Source: Labia minor
Taxonomy: Eukaryota > Arthropoda > Insecta > Dermaptera > Spongiphoridae
Direction: 5' to 3'
Length of the DNA stretch: 64,000 nt
Assembly (NCBI GenBank): GCA_963082975.1
Contig: OY720344.1
Location: forward strand, 18,091,580-18,155,579
Shown: positions 39,569-53,700 of the stretch, piece after piece
Numbering within the stretch: position 1 is the first letter of the stretch
How the letters are laid out: each line of letters begins with the position of its first letter
Position numbers and translations under genes: made by a program
The notes under the pieces: generated by a model
The model's input: only the letters and a program-made list of their open reading frames with translations
Told to the model about the DNA's origin: nothing
Database searches by the model: none

Positions 39569-42500
39569 CTTTTGTGGTTATTTTGATAATTATTAAGAGA
39601 ATTTTTATTAAAAGACCACATCATTTGTATAAAATTATTTATTAAATTAAAATAATTGTACAACGTTTCAACTGCTTATTCTGCAGTCGTTTTCAAGTAA
39701 CCGTACGCTTGCTCCGATTCAAGCGGACTGATGCATGTCGGGACACGTCACGTAAGAATAAGCAGTTGAAACGTTGTACAATTATTTTAATTTAATAAAT
39801 AATTTTATACAAATAATGTGGTCTTTTAATAAAAATTCTCTTAATAATTACTAAATTTAATATAAAAAATAAAATAAAAATAATTTTTTGATATTTATAA
39901 TATTACCTATAATATAATACATTTTTGCTCAGTAAAAAATTCCAAATGACCAGTATTTTATTGTTTTTTGCACGGTAAAATATTTTAAATTGGTCAGTAA
40001 TTCATGCTCAGTAAAATAAATAAAATCGTTCAGTATTTGATGCTCAGTATAAATATCACTGATAGCACAGTAAAAATCACTGAATGCACAGTAAATTTCT
40101 TATAATTAATGAATTCCTCCATTGTATTTAATTATTTAAATATATTATTTTAATTTTTTTTTTAATTTCGATTTTTTAAAAAAATTATTTAAATATATAA
40201 ATTAAATATATTTATTTCTGATATTATATCACTCAATAAAATATAATGAATTTGTTATTATTTACTTTTTTATGTAGATTTATATTTGAATTGAATTTTG
40301 AAATATTGATACAAAAAAATATTTCGGCTCACAAAAATTTTCAGTGGTTCTAAAACAAAAAATGTGAAATTAGGATAGCAATTTTACCGGTATGTACAAG
40401 GCAATATGTATTTAAGTATTCGCTTGTTGCAAAAGTGCTTCGGAAATTAAAAACTCCTAATGCAAGCATATGATTGATTTCAAAATTATTTAAAAATTTC
40501 CACCTTCCTATTTACAACCTCATATAAACATTTATTTTTTACAGAACGGTTTCAGGTTTTACTGTGCTTTAATAATTTTTACTTAGCAAAAGTGTTTTTT
40601 ACTGAGCATTTAGATTTTTTACTTTGCATTTTGTTTTTTTACTGGGCATTTGGATTTTTTACTCTGCATTTTGTTTTTTTACTGTGCAATTTTTTTTTCT
40701 ACTGAGCATTTGAATAATATACTGGGAATGTGTACTTTGCGTATTATTATAATACTGAGCAATTAATTGGTACCACTTATAAATGTTTAAAAATAATTTT
40801 AATTAATTAATACCTGTCAAGTTAATCGCAGTTTTTGAAGAATTATTGTTATCCAATAATCAGTAGGTCTAAGTAATCCACCGCAAAATAATTTATATAA
40901 TATATAGGGTGATCACAGAAATACTGCCAAAACATATAAACATATTATTAGCTATTTAAAACGTACAATAATTTTATTTTACTTTTCTTACGAGAAAATA
41001 AGTGTTATTTCAAGTTCGAAAATTACATCGAGTCTACATGTGGTATTCATTTTCTAAGTGTGAGGCCAGGTGATTTTTTCATAATGTTCTTTTTTTGTTC
41101 GAAAAGAATATATCCAGAAACGATGTCTGAATGCAGGCTGCGATGGCAATCCTAATTCATTATTTTTAATTGATAACATAGAAATATATAAAAACAAACT
41201 GAACACAAAATCTTCTCTCCTAAAACACCTCTTATATCCTTTCATCTACTATAAAAGTCAAATTTTAGCCTTATTCCCGTAAAAATCATCATCTTCATCT
41301 TGAAAAGAAAGATGATGAATGAAATGTGTGCATAAAGCATAAATATATCTACAAACTTGAAACCATATTGTTCTTGTTCAATTTTATATTACACGCTTTT
41401 ATTTAGTTTCACTTCGTGTCCTGTCGTCAAATCTTGCAAGGAAAATAGAAAATTAATATAATAAAATTTATTTTATTTTTTATAAATTATGTATTTATTA
41501 TTTGTAATTAAAAAATAATACAAAAAATATTTGTTTGTTTATAATAATACTACCTATCCTAGAATCTTAAAAGATAAAATATATAAATATATAAATTAAT
41601 AATAGATAATTGAGAGATCAATCAGGTAAAGCTAAAGTATAACCTTAAAAGATATTAAAAAAAGGGGAGTTAATTCAAATATATGCTGGTTACGCGCATT
41701 TTCTGACTAGCAAAACTTTGTAATTGACGAGTGCCTCTAAGAGAACTCACCTCTCATATGCTTCATATTAATAGAAAACTTGGAACTCCTATTTATTGTA
41801 TTCTTTGAAGAATTAGCAGAACCAATCTATTCAATGTTTTTAATTTTATTAAAATTTTTGACTAAATCTTGTAAATTGTGATCAAGACAATCAATTGAAC
41901 ATAATTTTAGCCAGATTCTAAATATAATTGATTTTTAGTATCATTAAATGAAAATTTTTAATTAATTTTAACACACTATGAGCGGGGCGGGTATTTGTAC
42001 CCGTTGCGGGGACTGCCACTTATAAGCGGGGCGGGTATTTATACCCGTTGCCACTTATAAGGGGAATATATATTAGTTATCGTTTAAAATAAGTAATTTT
42101 AAGTGACACAAGGGAAAATATATATTATATAAGTGGCAACGGGTATAAATACCCGCCCCGCTTATAAGTGGCAGTCCCCGCAACGGGTACAAATACCCGC
42201 CCCGCTCATAGTGTGTTAATATCGGTTTATTTTTACAGTTCAAAAAAATATTGCCTTATAACAACATATAAAACCTATACGAATATATTCATTATGAAAC
42301 GTAGATTCAATTTCACTAGTATTATATAATTTTACGGTGCTTCCTTAATTAAATATTAATTATTGAATTTAGTCAGATTGAAAAGATTCGCCGCCATGTA
42401 TATTTGTCGCCAACTCAAATGCTTTGCTTAACAATCTTTTGCTTACCCCCAATGAATAAAATTAAACTTCATTATATCCCTTATACACGCTTGCTATATA

Positions 42501-45500
42501 CTAATATACTCTACATTAATTTTATATATTCTGACTATTAATTTTAATTTATAATTTATATATATAATTAATTAAATTTAATTTAAATATATAATATATG
42601 TGTTAATTAACCCAATTCAAATTTGCGAGATAGTCGAGTGGAGACACTCCAGATTTTTTTTTTAGATATGATTAATTGTAAGGAAATCGTGGTGTGAGTG
42701 GAGAAATTATTTTCTTCTTTTTATAGTGCATTTAACTAAAACCGTGTTTTAAAAAAAAAATTATATTTTTTTTGTTATTTATCATAGTTTATAATTTAAC
42801 CTAAAAAAATAAAACTTAATATAGCATTTTAAAATGCCTCAGGTTTAATCTACGAGTATTAATTTCATAGATGTTTTTATTCATTTATTTTTTTTATTTT
42901 ATTTTATTATTATTTTAATTTTTAAATTTTATTATTTTCTGTCTCTCCCGCTCTCTCTTTATCTATTTATCTATTATATTTAAATCGTTAATTAGTGGTT
43001 TAGAGTGGTGAGTTCACTATTCATTTTCAAATTCTGTTGAATTTCGCATTAAGCTGATTATATAAGATGGTTTCTTTCTCTCTCTCTCTCTCTTTCTCTT
43101 TTTGGTCTGCCAAGTAAAATCCTCTTATTAAACACTCGTAAGCAGATGTATATTCTAATGATAAGTAAATAGAATAAGAAGAAATGTAAATTGCATATAT
43201 TAAAAAATAAATAATAAATCATTTAATTATATATTAATTTAGAAAAATGTTGTATTTTTTGTTTTGTTTTAGTATTCTTGTACGGGCCATTAGTTATACG
43301 GTTCACGGTTTAATCCCAGCCTCTTGTGTATTTGCTGATAGATACAACCGTGAAGAGGTTGTACGATCATTAGGCAAAGAGGTGAACATTAATCCACCAT
43401 TAACACTTGGCCAATTACCTGATACACCAGAGGAATTGCTCAAACTTGATCAGGTATGTCAAATAAACTATTTTTATATAAATATGATATATTTATTATT
43501 TAATTATTATAGTAAATACGAAATATAATTAATTGTTTTCTATCATTATTCAATTAATCATTATTATTCAATAAATATTTTGTTTAATTAATTTATTAAA
43601 AATTTAAATTAAAGTAAATTAATTATATATGCTTTGCTAATTTCTTTTAATTCAAGATAAAATTGTGTGTAAATTCTTGTAAATTATTTATTTTTAATTT
43701 ATTTAATTAATTTATATTTAAATAGTAATTATTAAAATAAATTTTATTCATTCCAAATTATAATATTAAATAAACACATTTATATATCACACAACAAAAA
43801 ACAGCTGACGTGAAAAACCATACACAATTTTCACATAAATCTTATTATTTAACATTTGAGGTATTATTTAGTTTTGAAATAATTTACGTTTTTATTCATA
43901 TAAATACATAGAAACACATATAAATACACATACATTGAAAATGATACTCGAGATTTATTTTTTGAACTCAGAATAGCTTAAAACGTATATATATCTTATC
44001 TTATTATACAAGCAAAAATTCTAAATATATATTTGTATATATATTTGTATTTTTAAAAATTAAACCGCTCCAAGAATTTTTTTGAAATCACAATAGATAA
44101 TTTATATAAAGAAAAATCGATCTGTATTGGATTCAGCCTCGGGAAAAATCATCTTTGTTAGTTTTTTCATAATTTAAAATAGCAATTTTAATAATAAAAA
44201 CCTGTCGTCCGGCAACTTCTTTAAATAAAAAATATAATATTATAAATAAATTAAAATTAAAAATATTTATTTTAATAATATTTTGTAATCACACAAATTA
44301 CGAAATATGCCACTTTTCTGTCTTTCAGTGCATTAATACGTACGTTAAAGGGCTGTATGTTATATGACTATTTTTACCGACCGACGATAGTAAGGGAGGT
44401 ATTGTTTTCACACCAAATTTCACATGTGGAGATTTTTACATATCTCCACGAATCATGCATTTTCTAAACAGAAAAAAGTATTTTTAGCATGATGTCTGTC
44501 CGTCTGTCCGTCCGTATAGATGTGTACAGCCTGAACGGCTCAACCGATTTTGATGAAATTTGGTATATTTACTTAATGCATCAGTGGGATGAATTGATCA
44601 ACTTTTGGTGTATATCCGGAAACCGGAAATGGTAGTATTAGCGATCGACGATAGGAAGGGAAGGGTTATTTTCATACCAAATTTCACATGAGGAGATTTT
44701 TTTATATATCACCACGAATCATGCACTTTGTATTGGTTTTATCCTCGGGAAAATCATATTTATTAGTTTTTTCTTGATTTAAAATTATATGACGTCATCC
44801 AGCCATTCATGACGTCACAGCCTGGTCTTACATATATATTATAAATAAAATAAAATTAAAAATATTTATGTTATATTCATATCTGTTTTTTATTACATTA
44901 ATAGATATATTAAAATTATTTGAAATTGTTTCTGTAGCTGAAAATTAATTTACTTCAAACCGTCGGTCGGTTCGGATCTGGCCACAGGTCAACTTAGTTT
45001 TTTTAATTTATATTCTTTTAAATTATTTGAAATTGTTTGATACATTTTGTCGTTTATTTATTTTAAATAATAATCTTAATCTTAAATATTCATAGTTTAT
45101 AAGGAATATTTTTTTTAAAGGACCGAGCCGCGGCTCGGTGAACCAGGTACTAATTATTTAAAAATATGTCTTTAAAATTATATATATGTTATATATATTA
45201 TAACTTGAAAAATATTTTCTAGTTTAGATAGCTTGCTAGATATTTTGGTGAATTTTTTTCAAATAAACATTTTAAAACCTAAATTTTATTTTTATTATAT
45301 GAAATTATTGATTATTAATTCAAAATTACCGAGCCGCGGCTACTATATAATATATTTATGTTGAAAATTCGAATTGGAATATTTGACATATTACAATTCT
45401 TTTACTATCCATCTTGCTACCATATATACAAATTTAATTAAGGGAGTGAAAGTTAAAATTTAAATTCGTAGAATATGATCTCTATAAATTCTTAGGCGTT

Positions 45501-47675
45501 AATTATTTATTAATTTTCTTTTTAATTTTCATTTAAATTTTTCTACATGTTTTTTCCATTTATATAAATATATATATATATATATAAAATATAACAACAA
45601 CAACAATAACAATAACTAGGTTTAATAACGGAAATTTCATGCCTAAATGGCAAAGTGTTTCCGGGTTACGGGTTGTTGTTGTTATTGGTGGTAGTAGTTT
45701 AGTATTTTCACCACATTTCTCTCACCCTTACACAAATACATATATACATAAATATATATATATATATATACCGAACAATTTCTTGTCACTCTCCCATCCC
45801 CTCTACTAAATGCTCGTTCATTCGCTCACTTGCTTTAAAGCAAAAGTGAGACAGATTGAGAGAGAATCAAACCCTTCAAATTGACATTTTCCTCTTCGTT
45901 TCCTTTTACCGGATCCTTCTCTTTACAAATTGTCTGACAGCTTGTCTCTAATGTCATTTCTTAACGTTGACACACTAAGTTAAAAAAAGAATTTTAAGAA
46001 ATACTTATGATACATACTAAGGTATTTGATCCAATTCCAAAACAAAAATTTCAAAACAAATAAAAAAAAAGTTATTTAAACCCTTTTAATATATATTTTC
46101 ATATTTTAATTTAAACAACGAATGTAGATTGAACATATTCCTCATCCAATTACACATATAAAGGTTATAAATGAACATTTAAACACAAAGATATAAGAAA
46201 ATCTAATAATGATTTAGTCTCTTGATGACTACATTAGTAAATTTTTAAAATTACATTAAACTTTTAGAATTTTTTTTTGATTTATTTATTTATTTTTTCA
46301 TTTCATTCTTCTCTTCTATAAAAATGTTTACATTATATTTTTATATAATATAAATAAACGGTTTGGTACAATCAGTGGCGTACCTAGAACTTTTGCCGCC
46401 CGGGGCGATCTCCAGTTTGCCGCCCTTTTTATTATAAGTCAATCAAATAGTGGTTTTTATAAATTAATACACATAAATAAATTATTAAGTTATTTAATCA
46501 ATATTAATTAATACACAGAGAGTAAATTTTTTTACACATATTTGTATGCAGTCGTAAACATATTTATATAATATTTACTCTTCTAGCTTTCATACTAGAA
46601 AAATCGTGTATAATGCTCTCAAAATTTAAATTTATATTTTTTCCGCCGACCCTACTTTTCAAAAGAAAAATCGATGATTTAAAAAAAATATTGGTATATC
46701 ACTTCAAAGTAATCATTTCAAACTTTTCAAAAGAAATGACATTTATAAACTGATATCAAAAAATTTTAGTTAGGAAAAATTGTCGAACAAAATCGTAAAG
46801 ATGCGTTTACGAGTTCAACGAATTTTAATGAATACAATAAAATAAAATTATTATCCTGTTCTTGGTATTAGAATTCAAAATTTACACTAAAATACATTTA
46901 TATACACCGAGGAATAATATTCGAAATCATATAGTTAATCATAATTTATATAAATCAAATAGTAAACTTATAATAATCATAATAATCATTTATTATTCAA
47001 GAAAGAAAAAAAATAACTATGAAATGAATAAGTTGCTTTTTACAACTATAACTAAATATAAAAAATGCCGCCCCAAGATAAGTGCCGCCCGGTGCGGACC
47101 GCACCCCCTCCTCTAGGTACGCCACTGGGTACAATAAAGATATTGAATAATATTTAATATTGTTTTTTTAAATTCATTATATTATAGTATATACTTAGGA
47201 TGGGGAAGAATTGATATATTCATATTCAATTAATAATAATTTTTAATTATAAAAAGTTGAAAGTTTATATAAAACTATTTGATATTTAATTTAAAAATAA
47301 AGCAAAATTTCTATCTTCAAATAATAATAATAATAATAATAAGTAAATAAAATAAATCACTAAATAATATAATATTTTTATAATCAGACTGAAAGCTAAT
47401 TTACAAATTAATTATTTAATTAATTAATAATTTATCGTTAAATAATAATTAATAATATAAGAATAATTATTTAGTTAATATACATTTGAAGGTAGTATAC
47501 CTAGTAAATCACTTTATTTTTTATAATGGTATTATTAGCAATATATATATAAAGAAATTTAACAACATAACTTTAATTATATAATTTGATGAATTGACAA
47601 AGAAACCCAAGTGTTTATTTTTTCTTTTTACTTTTTGTATTGAATTGTGATTGGCTATTTTCTCATTTATTATAA

Positions 47676-47715
<40 letters not shown>

Positions 47716-50700
47716 GTGAATGATAAAGGAAGGGAATAAAATAGCCTTTGTGTGATTAAAGGTTGTATTGAATAAAAAAATAAAAAAAAGTGAATAAAAA
47801 AGAAAAAGAGAGAAAGAACTAAGTGAAAGAGATGCCATAAAAATCAATCAATATTATCTTATATTTTTTCATTATTTCAAAAACATCAAAAAAAAAAAAA
47901 CAAATAAAAATAAAAAAATTAGCCAAATAAAGAACCATATTGAATTACTAAATTAATTAATATTCATATGTACTTCATATATATATACTTGATATAAAAA
48001 TAACCAAAATTATTCTTTTACAAGACTAAACAAAATCAAAAAAACAATAATAAATTAGTCAACAAACAGTTTGTTAAAATTAAAAATCAATTAAGAAAAA
48101 TTGTTTTTGCTAATATAATATAATAAATTAATTAATTGATTTCCTTTTATAATATGATACATATAATTAAAACCTTATATAAAATTAAATTAAGCAAAAT
48201 TTAGATTAATTAAATAAAAATAATTTTATTTAGGCTATATTAAAATAATTATCATTTTAATACCTATTATTTTATAAAAGTACTTAATATATTAATCAAT
48301 TAATATGAAATATTTTATTTTAAATAACAAATTACACCTCTTCGAATAAACTATAATGGAAAAACTAGAGGAATATAAAATATAGGATAAAATTGTGTGA
48401 AAGTATTAAACCGGCTAGATGATTTAAATTATATACTTAAATTCATTTCCCCATATAAGGCCATTTCGTTGGAAAAGTAAGAAAAAAATATTTATTTATT
48501 TTTGTAAAATTCGAGTTTTTATTCATTGTTGTCTTCGCGGTCATTACACTATTATACTATTTTTACAGTACTATTTGTCTTTTGCTTTAAATAGGACTCA
48601 CAATCAGTTTCAGTGATTTACTCTTGGGAGCTAGATTTCTTTTCAGAAAGCATTCCTTTGAGTTCTCTAACCATAACATACTACATATATATTAGTATGG
48701 TAGATGGAGAATCAATTCACATAATCTAATTAATTCAATTTCATGCAAATTTTTTGAAAATAACAAAAGTTGCTTCACTAAAAATGCAATATCACGCAAA
48801 CTTATTGGAATCAAATTTTGATACATATTATTCACATATTATTTGAAAAATGGCTGATTCAAGATTTTTGATAGTGGCGTCATCTTTCCCTCATTCTACA
48901 GGCTTATTCAATGTTCTAATATAGGTATACAGAGTTTGCCAAAAAATGTATACACAATTTAAAAAATTGTAAACTAGACCGCTATTATAATCAGGACCAG
49001 TTCAGAACAAGCAATGACAAAATAATAGAATGATTTTTGTAAATTATTTTACATGTTGAAAATTATTCGAATTATAATAACGATCAAATTTACAATTATT
49101 TAAAATGTGTATAATTTTTGGCAGAGCCTGTATATAATAAAGCTTAAATCAATTAATGGCTAAGCGAATTAAAATTGAACAAATCATAAGTATTTTTTGA
49201 GATTTTAAATATTAATTAATATTAATTAAGATATGAATACTAACTTATAATATATATAAAGTATATAAGCAGTGGCGTACCTAGGGGGGTGCGGTCCGCA
49301 CCGGGCGGCACTTATCTTGGGGCGGCATTTTTTATATTTAGTTATAGTTGTAAAAAGCAACTTATTCATTTCATATTTATTTTTTTTCTTTCTTGAATAA
49401 TAAATGATTATTATGATTATTATAAGTTTACTATTTGATTTATATAAATTATGATTAACTATATGATTTCGAATATTATTCCTCGGTGTATATAAATGCA
49501 TTTTAGTGTAAATTTTGAATTCTAATTCCAAGAACAGGACAATAATTTTATTTTATTGTATTTATTAAAATTCGTTGAATTCGTAAACGCATCTTTACGA
49601 TTTTGTTCGGCAATTTTTCCAAACCAAAATTTTTTGATATCAGTTTATAAATGTCATTTCTTTTGAAAAGTTTATATGATTAGATGATTACTTTGAAGTG
49701 ATATACCAATATTTTTCTAAATCATCTATTTTTCTTTTGAAAAGCAGGGCCGGGGGAAAAAATATAAATATAAATTTTGAGAGCATTATACACGATTTTT
49801 CTAGTATGAAAGCTAGAAGAGTAAATATTACATAAATATGTTTACGAGTGCATACAAATATGTGAAAAAATTTACTCTGTGTATTAATTAATATTTTTAA
49901 ATAACTTAATAATTTATTTATGTGTATTAATTTATAAAAACCACTATTTGATCGACTTATAATAGAAAGGGCGGCAAAATGGAGATCGCCCCGGGCGGCA
50001 AAAGTTCTAGGTACACCACTGTATATAAGTATACATTATATCTATTTAAAAAGAATGTACTAAGGCCACTTTCAAAAATAAATCATGCTCTAACGATCGA
50101 AATTCGCAGAGAAATGATTGGAAGTAGAATATGAAACTAAAGCAAGTTTATTAGCACCACATAAGATGGATAGATGGATTTTTTTTTAATTATCATGCGT
50201 CTCAGATACTTATACTATATTAGTATTACATAAAAACTAATGAATGAGGTGATAAAAAAGGGCTTTAATTGAATTTCATTTTTATACATCCTATAATAAT
50301 AATAAACCTGGCATAAATATCACTCATTTACTTTTAAAATTTAATTATTATTTTTCCTCTTATTAAAGTTGATTAATATAAAAAGAGAACAAGTCAGGTA
50401 TTATTTGTGAGCATCCAATTAAAAAAAAATTTCCTACCATTAGAATAATTTTATTTTATTTTGTGACTTTTCAACTTTATGACTCCATTTAGGTATTTTT
50501 ATCTTGTCTTTTTTTTTATCTTTTTTTAAATTTTCTTAATGGATGGAGATTTAATGATCTGATAAAAATAGAAAAAATTAAAGAAAAGAAAAAAAAAAAA
50601 AAATTGAAAAATAGTTTGATGAGGAAGTTGAGAATTTTCAACAAATTATTTTTATTATAATAAGATTGTATATAATATATTAATATTATTATATATATTC

Positions 50701-53700
50701 AGTGGCGTACCTAGAACTTTTGCCGCTCGGGGCGATCTCCAGTTTGCCGCCCTTTTTATTATAAGTCAATCAAATAGTGGTATTTATAAATTAATACACA
50801 TAAATAAATTATTAAGTTATTTAAAAATATTAATTAATACACAGAGAGTAAATTTTTTCACATATTTGTATGCACTCGTAAACATATTTATGTAATATTT
50901 ACTCTTCTAGCTTTCATACTAGAAAAATCGTGTATAATGCTCTCAAAATTTATATTTATATTTTTTCCGCCGGCCCTGCTTTTCAAAAGAAAAATCGATG
51001 ATTTAAAAAAATATTAGTATATCACTTCAAAGTAATCATATAAACTTTTCAAAAGAAATGACATTTATAAACTGATATCAAAAAATTTTAGTTAGGAAAA
51101 ATTGCTGAACAAAATCGTAAAGATATTAATCATAATAATCATTTATTATTCAAAAAAGAAAAAAAAAATATGAAATAAGAGTTGCTTTTTACAACTATAA
51201 CTAAATAAAAAAAATGCCGCCCCAAGATAAGTGCCGCCCGGTGCGGACCGCACCCACCGCACCCCCCTAGGTACACCACTGTATATATTTTAATATATTA
51301 TAAGCATAATATATAAAATTTTGATTTTTATTACAATTTAATAATGATTGTTTTATTTAGTAAAATAATGAATTAAAATTAGCAAAAAAAAGAAAAACTA
51401 TTGAAATCCGTGAACAATTTACTAGTATGAAATTTAGTAGCTAATTGAAACTTTACAAAGAATATATATAAATTATTTACTTGTTGTTTTAATTACAAGC
51501 TCCCGCTTTATGGAGTGTGAATATTGTTTTAAGAATATTGGGGGTTTGTCTAGGAATATTAATGAATATCCTCCTTTTTACTATTCTCTTATTTTTAATC
51601 TCACTATCGATCTCTCTATCTCTGTGGCTCTACGGAACTCGAAAGTTCTTGGCCGCAGCAACCACACTTCTCCAAGTATCCTTATCTTGAACTACAACAT
51701 TCCAATCCCTACCCCCCATCTCTATCACGCCCCTTCCTACATTATCCACCCACCGCGTCCTTGGTCTTCCAAGCGGGCGTTTCCCACTCGGTCTCCCCAC
51801 CAATATATTTTTCGCCATTCTTTCCTCTCCCTTTCTAGCCACGTGCCCTGACCATCGCAGCGACCTCGATTTTATAATCCTAACTACGCCTGGAGATGCA
51901 TAGAGGTCATGCAATTCCTCGTTATGCAGTCTCTTCAACTTTCTTTGGCCATAAATGCTGTGAAGAATCCTATTCTCAAATCCATTCTCGTCTCCCAAGG
52001 TCATAGACCACGCCTCACACCCATATAATATCACCGGCAAAATAATTGTTTTATTTATTTTAATTTTTATCCCCTTTGATAATAATTTTGACTAGATAAG
52101 CCCCTGCATGATAACATACCTTTCTCGATTACAACTTCGCTTTAAATTAATTCATGATTACAGAACCTAAGTATTTAAATTTTTCTACATTTTCGAATTC
52201 TATTATAATCTTACTAGTGTCTCTATTTCTAAAAAAAAGAGTAAACAAGGTGGTGTTGTTATTGGGCAAACAACTGGTTGAGCAACGCGTATTACATTGC
52301 CCAACAACAAACGCCATCGTCGTTTGCATTTTTTCATCACTGTACTTAGAAAATATCAATCAATTTGTTATTTCAAACCCCACAAATCTGGTCGTTATAT
52401 TCTGTTATATATATTCATCATTTATTTTAATATCAAATTAATTAAAATAAGTAGGCATATTAAATTTTTTATTTAATAATAGTTAAGAATATCCTACAGA
52501 TTTAGTCATAAAAATAAAGCAATAAAAAACATAATTAACAAAATCATAGCTTTAGGTATCCCATTCTATTAGAACAACGTTTGGCTAAAAGTTTTTCTTA
52601 TGATTACATTTTGAGTAGGATATTTTTTTTTGACGGTCGAATACTCTGGACTAACACATTATAACTTTTACTTGATCCATAATAATTTTATTTAATAAAC
52701 AAAAACCTTCGAATTGCTAAACATTCTTAAATGCAACCATTTGGATGACTTTTTACTATCTTGCCAGAAATTGTATTGCGATCACGAAAATTTTCGATTT
52801 CGAGATTTTAAAGTTTTTATACGTTTTGAAAGCCCTTGAGTCATTTTCACTAAGGTTGAGAAAAATGTCTGTGTCTGTGTGTGTGTAGACAAGATTACGC
52901 AAAAACGGTTTGAGCTAGAATAATGAAATTTGGTACACGGGCATTATTCAATATTCGTAGTTTTCTATCAACTTTTGAGAAATGTAGCTCATTCGGAAGA
53001 GGACCGTTACCTACCAGGTTTTCATTTTTTTTTTCCTCTAAAGTGACCGTAAAATTAAAGATATAAATATAAATGTTTGATAGTTGTTCAAAAGATTAAA
53101 AAGTGTATGAAACTGCTATATATAGAATTTCAGCTTGATTGAATCGCTGAAAGTACAGGAATTAATTTTTTTTAATTTTAAAGGTAAAGGTTTTATTTAC
53201 GTTGAAAAAATCAAAACAATATTGACATTATTTTATTGCTTTCTTACTTCAATAATATGTTATCAGTGAAAATCATGTTAAAAACCTTAAATCCTATTAT
53301 CAGACAGAATAAAATTTTCAAAGATAGAAAAAAGCTTGATTATCCAATTCAAAATTGCGAGTTAGTCGAGTGGAGACACTCCAGATTTTTTTTAATAAAA
53401 TAAATGTTTATATAATTTTAAAATCAAGATATATGTTTGATATTTTATCACATGATTAAAAATTGTATAAAACTGCTATATATAGAATTTCAGCTTGATA
53501 TCACTGAAAGTACCGCAATTAATTTTTTAAATTTTTTTAACACGTTTACTGCCAATATTTACTATAGTATATTTCTAAGATAAATGATAGTAAAACAATA
53601 GTTAAGAATTTAAAGATTTAATTTTATTCATTTATTAGATAGATATACATATAAACTTTTAGAATTTAAATGAACAAATGGATGGACAATAAATTATAAT

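Larger units (their letters stand above)
7928..43272 (+). other. Intron 1 of the Rap-GAP/BTB gene, 35.3 kb
   Basis: GTGAGT donor to TTTTAG acceptor. The very long intron is packed with elements listed separately. Stretches where I see only A+T-rich sequence and simple repeats are: 11821-12448, 13144-13622, 14854-15327, 15953-16639, 16891-17977, 18386-19126, 19984-20543, 21658-22154, 22481-24085, 24680-25593, 25860-27017, 27711-29220, 30386-31426, 35317-36029, 40762-41967 and 42659-43272. Confidence 0.85.

Noticed and set aside
39926..40761. Repeated ACTGAGCA units as a CRISPR or satellite array
   Set aside because: Units vary in length and spacing and occur in inverted arms, which fits a fold-back element better.
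43247..43272. ATG at 43247 as a start codon for exon 2
   Set aside because: It lies in the pyrimidine tract of the intron acceptor, and the phase and homology with exon 1 fit splicing at 43273.
47521..47847. 108-residue minus-strand open frame
   Set aside because: Low-complexity, with a long Ile run encoded by an ATT/AAT microsatellite; no protein features.
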